Shown: one piece after another, positions 29,101 to 36,014 of the stretch | Layout: every line of letters begins with the position of its first letter | Numbering within the stretch: position 1 is the first letter of the stretch | Assembly (NCBI GenBank): GCA_937974555.1 | Contig: CALJKR010000063.1 | Span: 1 to 64,000 of the forward strand | DNA from: an uncultured Flavobacteriales bacterium | Lineage (GTDB): Bacteria > Bacteroidota > Bacteroidia > Flavobacteriales_D > Sanyastnellaceae | Length of the DNA: 64,000 nt | Direction: 5' to 3' | The notes under the pieces: generated by a model | Seen by the model: the letters and a program-made list of their open reading frames with translations, nothing else | Told to the model about the DNA's origin: nothing | The model's database searches: none | Program-made: the position numbers and the translations under genes

Positions 29101-29235
29101 CTCAACAGCAACGGCAATCACTCCAAATACCGCCTCTCCCTTTTCATCAGATACCTTTCCTTTAAGCGTTCCTTGCGCATTGGCAAAAGAAACAAATCCT
29201 AAAGCAAATGAAATCAATAAAAATCGTAAGTTCAT
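26146..29235 (-). CDS. TonB-dependent receptor, SusD-less, with CarboxypepD_reg-like domain
   Basis: Outer-membrane receptor of 1029 residues. Signal peptide (1-20, ending NAQ), carboxypeptidase-regulatory-like beta domain (about 22-105, GTLKGKVSDEKGEAVFG), plug domain (about 120-240, with VNAMARVSGVS, RGIGDRYVKTTLNGSRIP and SAELPGDWSGAYISVETK) and a 22-strand-type barrel ending in FNLSVTYNL. The plug style RGxGDRYV...NGxxxPxxDP is that of a receptor class without SusD partners. An ATG three codons earlier (29244) is possible but gives a poorer signal peptide. Genes on both sides are GLEG paralogues (gaps 12 and 2 bases). TonB-driven import is inferred, substrate unknown. Confidence 0.88.
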   Translation of the reverse strand: MNLRFLLISFALGFVSFANAQGTLKGKVSDEKGEAVFGVIAVAVEDQSILAQTDFEGNFQLKFPTSQEYTLNFVLVGYKTTIEKIKVQNGEVIGREFTLYSSAFFSKDLVINAKAVKANESYMEKFKINSATTIDFISSEMMKKTGDQNVVNAMARVSGVSQSGGLITVRGIGDRYVKTTLNGSRIPTLDPLTNNIKLDIFPSSLIDNIIITKTASAELPGDWSGAYISVETKDYPDKLTVNVESQFGYNPQVSFKDFVTSEKSKSDWLGFDNSFRVRNSDDVISPTIAPSTYQEMVALGLGDYFHQMGVHGWEDGTAQSEVYFKTGLVQLGLLSATSMNDPAAYAQARATYNAQFKPQAYQLINPKGTDYSNGFVNNWNIKKMKAPLNFSQNVSVGNETEWLGRPLGYFIGFRYGTNYRYDPNGISQRVGDQTLGYPVERQDNAQISRETNSWNALFNVAYKLNANNKASFIFMPNFIGVNDVAQYAGIPFSNDFEEVDVTNNIFYEQRRQLVYQLNTSHFIPSQKIKIDFNNSYTSGKSSAPDFKATQYSMGLQNGVPTGYGFSPTFGEGIRRFYRYLNETYLDSRLSLEMPMKKFEAEGLTRKLLWGAAVQRNYRKIDNDEYKLFANPDISLDPLTSSDLDAYLSPDKFTMGDNFQFYYQRNNYLRNHSFGQSNVYAGYVSSDFEVNTNLRLIGGARIEKTDVFVDVDDYHNSGYDKDDIRRENVGGFPLVNPGVINKVNVLPNASLVYKIKTEKVSQANLRFNYSQTLARPSIRELSDAAILDNEFRTLIYGNSDLKMVEIKNYDFRGESYFKNGDNVSVSLFYKDFKNHIEMGFGSAGITWENIAKSHVVGMEFEGKKQLGKHFEFRSNLTLVKSEAEFVRRDLTLVDGKKVYTILDTITRPMFGQAPYLVNSILTYQNDSIGLTATVSYNVQGPRLVIAGAIKGRPDVYEMPRNMIDFKITKRVTDHWTLGLTVRDILNTAVRRSYNIPTYNLNGTDSSTGGWYDYDRFRYGTNFNLSVTYNL

Positions 29236-29247
29236 AAAGAGCATTGA

Positions 29248-30342
29248 TTATCGCTTGATAAAGCGTTGTGAAGTGACCTCTGCCCCCTGATGCATGCGTA
29301 CCACATACAATCCTGAAGAAAGGTGATCTACTGAAATTTTTGTTTGAGTAGCAGTCATTCTCTGACGGTCTACTACATTACCCAGAACATCCAAAATCTC
29401 AAACCAAGCATTGGAATTATTCAACCCAATGGTCGCAATGTTCAACTCGCTAGAAGCAGGATTTGGATACAATTCAAATCCCCTTTTAAAGCTGCGCACA
29501 ATGATATCATTGGTTGTTGTATCGGTGGTATCCACATTATTGACACTTACAAAAATCAAAGAAGAATCCTGAATCTCACCTGTAACCGGGTTCTCAGCCA
29601 CATAGATCTCGCTTCCTCCAGCCACTGGCGTTGCCAATTGGATATTCAATTTGAAACTAAAAGTTCCATTGGTGGTGAATTGCCCCAACAATACGTGATT
29701 GCTTGCAGTTACACCTTCTACGCCACCCAATGCTGCAATTGTCGCATTGTTGATTTCAAATACAGAACCCGGTGTTTGATCAAATAACGCCGTTTCATCG
29801 GTAATACCCAAAATGTTGGGAATAATTGAACTTCCTGGCATCAATCCATCAACGCCGTTTGTGCCAGTAATGGGTGCACCGGCCGAAATATCGGTGTTGG
29901 CCAAAATGCCTTGGTTATTTCCTATGGTTCCATCTGTATCTTCCTCTTTCAATACGCCCAACAATCCATTGGCAACAGATCCAATCGTTAAATATGAATC
30001 AATCAGCATTGTATTTTTCTTGGTATTGTTGATGCTCGTACCCGAGTATACTGGAACTCCATAATTGGGATCATTATAAAATGAAGTAGTCGTTGCAATA
30101 TTTAGAGGATGTGTTGGGCTCCCAAACATTTGAATCACCTTGTAACCAGGCAATAAATCGGCGTACACTCTATATGTTGTAGATCCAACATACAATGGAT
30201 ATACAGCTCCATTGTCTGAGGCATCGATAGAATCCGCAGCATCGCTGACATAATACTTTTCAACTACGATGGACTCCAAACCATTTTGAGCCATCATTGA
30301 TCCAGAGAACAACAAGCCCATTGAAAATAAAACCTTCTTCAT
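29248..30342 (-). CDS. GLEG-domain T9SS-secreted protein (paralogue C)
   Basis: Protein of 364 residues: signal peptide (1-19), GLEG domain (about 20-270, GLESIVVEKYYVSDAADSID ... HVLLGQFTTNGTF ... ENPVTGEIQ) and a T9SS type A sorting domain (YPNPASSEL ... GLYVVRM). It is the minimal form of the family: one GLEG domain plus the sorting signal. The ATG at 30342 lies one base after the stop of paralogue D; the frame stays open to 30387 but that part overlaps D and has no signal character. It is directly followed by the receptor gene. Function unknown. Confidence 0.8.
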   Translation of the reverse strand: MKKVLFSMGLLFSGSMMAQNGLESIVVEKYYVSDAADSIDASDNGAVYPLYVGSTTYRVYADLLPGYKVIQMFGSPTHPLNIATTTSFYNDPNYGVPVYSGTSINNTKKNTMLIDSYLTIGSVANGLLGVLKEEDTDGTIGNNQGILANTDISAGAPITGTNGVDGLMPGSSIIPNILGITDETALFDQTPGSVFEINNATIAALGGVEGVTASNHVLLGQFTTNGTFSFKLNIQLATPVAGGSEIYVAENPVTGEIQDSSLIFVSVNNVDTTDTTTNDIIVRSFKRGFELYPNPASSELNIATIGLNNSNAWFEILDVLGNVVDRQRMTATQTKISVDHLSSGLYVVRMHQGAEVTSQRFIKR

Positions 30343-30343
30343 A

Positions 30344-31189
30344 TTAGTTTCTTTTTTTGTTTTTCTTTTTCGCTTTCTTTGAAACAAACGCTTCCGCTTT
30401 TCCCCTTAAAAAATCAAGCTTAAGCTCACCATCCTGGGGATTATTGTATACATATTTAATGCTCTTTCCAGAGGGTGTCCCCACCATGATGTTGAGCGCA
30501 TAAGTCAAGTCACCTTTCGTTGTCAATTGACCGATTAAAACCATATTCGTACCCAATGAATCTGCTCCAACTGCCCCCTTGCCCATACAAGCCCATGCGC
30601 CATTGGCTACCTCAATGGTGTTGGTTCGCGTAACAGAAGTCAATCCTTTGATAACTTCATCCATCTGATAAAACGTCGGAACAAATGGAGGTTGTCGGAA
30701 ATACATTCCATCTGACTCAACAAAAGACAATGAAGTTTCTGATGTTGTATTGGTGAAATATCCATGCTGCAAGACCAGCTCTCCCTTTTGATCATACTTT
30801 CTGGGAATACCCAAAAAAGTCTCACCCGCAGCCCCAGCAGAAAGCCATGAATCAAGAAGCACGGTGTTGTTCTTTAATGTTCGAGCGGGTATCAAATTGG
30901 GCTGAGCATTTCCTACATCTGGATGATTGTAAAACATTCCCGAAGACTGTATCAGCAAAGGGTGTTTATCCGTTCCATAAGCCGCTTGAAATCTATAACC
31001 CGGTTCTAAGTCTAAATAAATCCGATAAGTACACATACCGTCCTCAAGTGCCCCAACTACTGATTCATCTTTGGCCTCGGAAGCAGAAACACAATAAAAT
31101 TGCTCCACATACACTCCCTCAAGTCCCTGTTGGGCTATGGACTCATGCATACTCAACAAACATCCCAATATAATTAGCGCCTTTTTCAT
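30344..31189 (-). CDS. GLEG-domain secreted protein without sorting domain (paralogue D)
   Basis: Protein of 281 residues: signal peptide (1-19, ending IAQ) and a GLEG domain (about 20-260, GLEGVYVEQFY ... MVLIGQLTTKGDL ... NNPQDGEL). Unlike A, B and C it has no T9SS sorting domain; it ends in a very basic tail with eight Lys/Arg in the last eleven residues (KKAKKKNKKRN). It should therefore reach the periplasm by Sec and stay there, or be held at the membrane by charge. First gene of the receptor operon. Function unknown. Confidence 0.75.
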   Translation of the reverse strand: MKKALIILGCLLSMHESIAQQGLEGVYVEQFYCVSASEAKDESVVGALEDGMCTYRIYLDLEPGYRFQAAYGTDKHPLLIQSSGMFYNHPDVGNAQPNLIPARTLKNNTVLLDSWLSAGAAGETFLGIPRKYDQKGELVLQHGYFTNTTSETSLSFVESDGMYFRQPPFVPTFYQMDEVIKGLTSVTRTNTIEVANGAWACMGKGAVGADSLGTNMVLIGQLTTKGDLTYALNIMVGTPSGKSIKYVYNNPQDGELKLDFLRGKAEAFVSKKAKKKNKKRN

Positions 31190-31301
31190 TGCAGCGCAAT
31201 ATTAGTTTTCCAAATCTCCAAGAGAATTAATCTTAGATTATATAAGAATGAAGAAGAAGATTGTTATGCAAAGTAAATGTTACTTGTATGTTTATACAAT
31301 A
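31190..31301. other. Upstream region of the receptor operon
   Basis: Between the operon start and the terminator of the repeat-protein gene. On the minus strand TAATATTG (31197-31204) is a one-mismatch -7 element, 7 bases before the ATG; no clear -33 or operator palindrome seen. Confidence 0.4.
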
Positions 31302-31330
31302 AAAAAGCCCACACCGTTGTGCAGGCTTTT
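31302..31330 (-). terminator. Terminator of the lamin-tail/MopE-repeat gene
   Basis: On the minus strand AAAAGCC ... GGCTTTTTT with an inner CAC/GTG pairing, followed by a T run. It lies 47 bases after the stop at 31377. Confidence 0.85.
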
Positions 31331-31376
31331 AGCTGAAAAAAAATAATAAAACAAGTATTAGTAAGGGTACCTCCTA

Positions 31377-34300
31377 CTAATGGGACACAACGAACATCTT
31401 GACTTGATCTTGGAATTTGATATAATAAATTCCGCTCTCAAACAAGCGAACGTCAATATTGATTTGATTTGAATTACTTACGAAATGATTCACCATTGTA
31501 CCATTGGCATTATATACCGCAACTTCTCCCAATGACTTTTGATTAGCTATCACAGTAACATAATCCTGGGCTGGATTGGGATACAGGTTCAAGTAACCAA
31601 CTGTATGCTCTCCAACACCTACTTCTATCAAACCATCACAATTCTCATCAATGGCATTATCAAAAATTTCAATAGCACCAGGATTGACTGTACTGACTTC
31701 ATCATTGCAATCGGTGCTGTCCGCAACATAGCCAGCTGTTACCTCGCACAAATCCAATGACACATCACTATTGCCATAACCATCACCGTCGATATCAGCG
31801 TAGAAAGTCAATAACAATCCTTCATCCACCAACCCATTGCAGTTCTGATCCACATTATCACATACCTCAACTGCAGATGGATTTACAGTATCATCAAAAT
31901 CGATACAATCCAAATTATTCGAAACTCCGCAAGCATCCATCACTTGGCCACCAAATCCATCAGAGTCCAAATCTTGATATAAAATAAGGTTGTCATCACA
32001 GTCAAATGAATTGGTTACGTAACCAGATATTGGAAAACATGAAACCACCGAGGCATTGATATTTCCAAATCCATCACCATCCAAATCTGCAAAATATTCA
32101 ACTCCTCCATTCTCATCTACCTCTTGATTACAATTGTCATCCAATCCATTACAGATATCCAAAGCAGCGGAATTTATCATAGCATTGGAATCGTCACAAT
32201 CCCCGGTAGAGGAAATACCACAAGCACTCATTACTTCTCCGCCTTGACCGTCAGAATCTAGATCAAGATAAAGCAACATGGTATCGTCGCAATCATCCGC
32301 ATTGTCTATAAAACCAACAGGAATTTCACAAGCAAAAGCTACCTCATTTTGATTTCCAAAACCATCACCATCCAAATCCGCATAATAAACACTCAATACT
32401 CCCTCATCCACTTCTACATTGCAATTGTCATCCAAGCCATTGCAAACTTCAGCACCTGAAGGGTTAATCGATATCGATTGATCATCGCAATCCAAAGCAT
32501 TGTCCACACCACAAGAAGCAAGCACTTCGCTTCCAAATCCATCAGCATCCAAATCCTCAAACAACAATTCAAAATCATTACAATCCAAACTATTGTTCAC
32601 GCCACAAGCATCTAAATCTATCGATCCAAATCCATCACCATCTAAATCCGCATACAACACCACAGCATCATCGCAATCCAAAGCATTGTCTACAAAGCCC
32701 AGTGGCGCATCACAACCAAAAACACTGTTATTCAAGTCACCAAAACCATCTAAATCAAAATCAGCATAAAAAACTGAAGCCACATCTTCATCAACTTGAC
32801 CGTTGCAGTTCTGATCACTACCATCACATACCTCTAAGGCACTGGGGTTTATTTGTGCATCACTATCCAAACAGTCGTCACTATTGTCCGAACCGCAGGC
32901 ATCCATCACTGTTGAACCAAATCCATCACCGTCCATGTCCAAAAACAAAACAACGGTATCATCACAATCGGTATCATTCAAAACATAACCCAAAGGCAAT
33001 TCACATCCGTAATCGACCAAATTAGGATCTCCAAATCCATCCCCATCCCCATCAAAGAAAAAAGTCAATAAGACAAATTCGTCTACTTCAACATTACAAT
33101 TGTCATCTATGCCATTGCATGATTCTTGCGCCGATGGATAAATTTGATTGTCAAAATCATCGCAATCATTTCCCAAAAGCACACCACAACTGACCAGGAT
33201 ATCGCTACCAAATCCATCGCCATCCAAATCCTCATAGGTAACGGCACTGTCATCACAATCCTCTGCATTGGTAACACTGCCATTGGGCTGTACACAAGCA
33301 AATACAGGATTGTTCAAATCACCAAAACCGTCACCATCATTGTCAGCATAAAAAACATTTTGATTGTACAACTCATCTACTTCACCATTACAGTTATTAT
33401 CCAAAGCATCGCACAACTCAACAGCTCCAGGATAAGATGATGTATTATAATCATCGCAATCGGTTGCATTGATTTCTCCACAAGCACCAAAAGTTTCTCC
33501 AGCATAACCATCACCATCCAAATCTTCGTAAGTCAATAATGCATCATCACAATCATCGCCATTATCTACATAACCAAGCTGTACTTGGCACGATGAAATG
33601 ACATTGTTGGCATCTCCAAATCCATCACCGTCAGCATCCAAATAAAAAGTCGATAGAACAAACTCATCTACCTCTTGATTGCAATTGTCATCAACCTCAT
33701 TACACACCTCTGCAGCAGTAGGATTGACTTCAAAATGGAAATCATCACAATCCATATTGTTTTCACTCACCCCCTCAATTACCGCGCAAGCCATTACGGA
33801 TGTATTTGCATCGCCATATCCATCTAAATCCGAATCCAAGTAATACATCAATTGAACGCCTTCATCCACTGCTCCATCACAGTTGTCATCCACCTCGTTG
33901 CAAATCTCTGATTGCGTGATATTGACATTCGAATTGAAGTCATCGCAATCACCCGACATTTCAACCCCACAACCTTCTAAAACATTGCTACCAAATCCAT
34001 CAAGATCCACATCTTCAAACAATAAAACGGAATCGTCACAATCCTCACTGTTGGAAACATATCCCGCAGGTTGATCACACGTCAATACCATCTCGTTTAA
34101 ATTCCCAAATCCATCTATATCCGCATCTAAATAAAAAGATAACATCACATACTCATCTGCCTCACCATCACAATTATCATCTATTTCATTGCAGATTTCC
34201 ACTGCTATTGGACTGACATTGTACTCAATATCATTGCAATCTCCCCCATTGGAGGTGTATCCATTGGGTGCAACACATGCATTAATTGAAACATTTTCAT

Positions 34301-34946
34301 TTCCATAACCATCGCTATCTGCATCTTCATAAAAAGCAATTGTACTTGTACAAGTAACCAAAGAAGTTCCTGGTGAAGCCAATTGGTTGGCCCCATCTAT
34401 GCTTAAAATACCCAATTGCCCTGAATTATTGCCCAATGTCGAAACCAATCCAACATTGTTTATTCCTACGTGATTGGGATCAAATTGTCCTTGGTCATTG
34501 TATCCCCAATAGAAACTTTTTCCAGGAGTTGCTGTTCCAAAACTGACCCGTGTAACTTCTACTCCACCCGCATCAAAGATGATAACGCCATCACCACTCG
34601 AATTGAGGCCAATGCTTAAACCAGAATAATGACCCACTTGAAGATTGTTCACTCCCCATACATTGTAGAAGGCATTGCTGTAATTGGAGGCGGACTCAAC
34701 AAAAATCACTCGCTCACCGGGCCCTATAATCGTAACGCCGTTCAATGGTAAAGCATTGGCGTAATTGAAAGAACCATCGTCTACCTTAAAGCCCGTGACA
34801 TTAATAGGAGTTGAGGAAACATTGGTTAATTCAAACCAATCCGGCGTGTTTCCTGCTGACATAACCTCGGTTACTCTTAAAGCAGATTGTGCAAATACCC
34901 CTGTAAGGGTCAAACTAAAAATAAATGCAAACCAAACATTTTTCAT
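31377..34946 (-). CDS. T9SS-secreted protein with lamin-tail domain and MopE-type repeats
   Basis: Protein of 1189 residues. Signal peptide (1-20), lamin-tail domain (about 21-190, LRVTEVMSAGNTPDWFELTN), then a long repeat region (about 200-1105) in which xFYxDxDxDGFGD, DCDD and EVCNxxDDNCNxxVDE modules alternate. I count nine ExCxxxDxNCxxxxDE units plus a final ENCDG one. Such Asp/Cys modules resemble the metal-binding repeats of MopE/MopE-like and thrombospondin type 3 proteins. A T9SS type A sorting domain (LYPNPAQDY ... IYYIKF) closes the protein. The start at 34946 gives a clean signal peptide; the frame extends six codons further. Single-gene unit ending at a terminator. Likely a Ca- or metal-rich surface protein. 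Confidence 0.85.
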   Translation of the reverse strand: MKNVWFAFIFSLTLTGVFAQSALRVTEVMSAGNTPDWFELTNVSSTPINVTGFKVDDGSFNYANALPLNGVTIIGPGERVIFVESASNYSNAFYNVWGVNNLQVGHYSGLSIGLNSSGDGVIIFDAGGVEVTRVSFGTATPGKSFYWGYNDQGQFDPNHVGINNVGLVSTLGNNSGQLGILSIDGANQLASPGTSLVTCTSTIAFYEDADSDGYGNENVSINACVAPNGYTSNGGDCNDIEYNVSPIAVEICNEIDDNCDGEADEYVMLSFYLDADIDGFGNLNEMVLTCDQPAGYVSNSEDCDDSVLLFEDVDLDGFGSNVLEGCGVEMSGDCDDFNSNVNITQSEICNEVDDNCDGAVDEGVQLMYYLDSDLDGYGDANTSVMACAVIEGVSENNMDCDDFHFEVNPTAAEVCNEVDDNCNQEVDEFVLSTFYLDADGDGFGDANNVISSCQVQLGYVDNGDDCDDALLTYEDLDGDGYAGETFGACGEINATDCDDYNTSSYPGAVELCDALDNNCNGEVDELYNQNVFYADNDGDGFGDLNNPVFACVQPNGSVTNAEDCDDSAVTYEDLDGDGFGSDILVSCGVLLGNDCDDFDNQIYPSAQESCNGIDDNCNVEVDEFVLLTFFFDGDGDGFGDPNLVDYGCELPLGYVLNDTDCDDTVVLFLDMDGDGFGSTVMDACGSDNSDDCLDSDAQINPSALEVCDGSDQNCNGQVDEDVASVFYADFDLDGFGDLNNSVFGCDAPLGFVDNALDCDDAVVLYADLDGDGFGSIDLDACGVNNSLDCNDFELLFEDLDADGFGSEVLASCGVDNALDCDDQSISINPSGAEVCNGLDDNCNVEVDEGVLSVYYADLDGDGFGNQNEVAFACEIPVGFIDNADDCDDTMLLYLDLDSDGQGGEVMSACGISSTGDCDDSNAMINSAALDICNGLDDNCNQEVDENGGVEYFADLDGDGFGNINASVVSCFPISGYVTNSFDCDDNLILYQDLDSDGFGGQVMDACGVSNNLDCIDFDDTVNPSAVEVCDNVDQNCNGLVDEGLLLTFYADIDGDGYGNSDVSLDLCEVTAGYVADSTDCNDEVSTVNPGAIEIFDNAIDENCDGLIEVGVGEHTVGYLNLYPNPAQDYVTVIANQKSLGEVAVYNANGTMVNHFVSNSNQINIDVRLFESGIYYIKFQDQVKMFVVSH

Positions 34947-35080
34947 TGAACAATTTTTGGCCAAAATTGCTCGAAAAAAAAGATTACAATGACGCAGTTA
35001 CTTTATGATAACTCTAAGAAATGGTTGGGATAAGCACCGAAATGTAAAAGATAAAACATAGAATTGTTTCTTCATTGTTA

Positions 35081-35887
35081 TCACCATTCCCAATAAATTT
35101 CATCTAACGCGCCAAATTTTTGGTTGTATTTGGCTACACCCGCATGGTCTGACCCCATGAAGTTGATTTGCATAGTTGAGGATTGATTTTGCGCCTCTAT
35201 AAAAATATGACTCAATAAAAAAGCCATGGGATCATCGTTCCTGAATTCAGGATGGGATACGTTTTGTATCAAACTCATTTGATCTCGGCTTTGGATATAC
35301 AATTGAATGGATAACCATTGCTCTCCATTCCACACGCCCTTTAACATGCCCAATCCACGTGCCTTGGACGCTTCATACAATCTTTGCAAGGTCTGCCGCT
35401 GAACCAAAGGCCATGCATAGGGATGATGGGCTTCCATCATTATCGAAAAATCATTCCACGTGGCCTCAACAATCTGGTACTGCGCATCCTCACACTTTTT
35501 TATTTTCTTGCGCAATTCTTTGGATGGCGCCCAATCTCTGTTTAATCGAAGTACCTGTACTTGGTGGGACTTGCCCTGGTGATTGTCGAAATCCACAAAT
35601 ACTTTTCGCCAACCCCAAAATTTTTGAATTTGCTTCGCGATGAAAGTGGGGTCGCCAGAAAGCCACTTGACGTACAAAGGCATGCGCATGGTTGGAATCA
35701 CTCCCCATTTTCTGGAACGGGGAATGGCTACTACATCTTCATAATCCCCCTTGACCCAAGCTTCAAATTGATCGGTAATGGATTGCCAATACCAAAATTC
35801 AGCAAATACCGGCGCACCCCGTCTTAAAAGACAATTGAACCACTGTTCATGGTCAATGGCGTGATGTGGGATTTTTTGCCAAGTCAT
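35081..35887 (-). CDS. GNAT/FemAB-like protein of unknown function
   Basis: Protein of 268 residues starting at the ATG 35887; the frame is open to 36016 but that would overlap the start of the divergent gene. Soluble, no signal. The order of elements (GAPVFAEFWYWQSITDQFEAWV, then VVAIPRSRKWGV, and a C-terminal NFMGSDHAGVAKYNQKFGA) resembles GNAT-fold proteins of the FemAB/lipid II-related type seen in Bacteroidota as hypothetical proteins, where the last motif, which here reads like FxGSxxxGVAxFYxxFGA, is common. Acyl- or aminoacyl-transfer is inferred only. A -7 element TATATTTG lies 26 bases upstream. Confidence 0.65.
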   Translation of the reverse strand: MTWQKIPHHAIDHEQWFNCLLRRGAPVFAEFWYWQSITDQFEAWVKGDYEDVVAIPRSRKWGVIPTMRMPLYVKWLSGDPTFIAKQIQKFWGWRKVFVDFDNHQGKSHQVQVLRLNRDWAPSKELRKKIKKCEDAQYQIVEATWNDFSIMMEAHHPYAWPLVQRQTLQRLYEASKARGLGMLKGVWNGEQWLSIQLYIQSRDQMSLIQNVSHPEFRNDDPMAFLLSHIFIEAQNQSSTMQINFMGSDHAGVAKYNQKFGALDEIYWEW

Positions 35888-35913
35888 GTCAAAAGGCTGT
35901 ATCAAGTTGTGCT

Positions 35914-35921
35914 CAAATATA
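35914..35921 (-). promoter_or_regulatory. -7 element TATATTTG of the GNAT-like gene
   Basis: Exact TAnnTTTG match on the minus strand, 26 bases before the ATG at 35887. No -33 TTTG at proper distance. Confidence 0.55.
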
Positions 35922-36014
35922 CCGACGAACCTGTTTTTGATGGGTACTACTTTTTCCTGAATTATCTTGCAACAAATTAACATTTGTTTGCGTCTTGATA
36001 AAAAACCAAAATCC

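Noticed and set aside
26146..30342. Receptor plus paralogue C read as a SusC/SusD pair
   Set aside because: C has no lipobox and no TPR-helical SusD features; it is beta-rich and carries a T9SS sorting domain.
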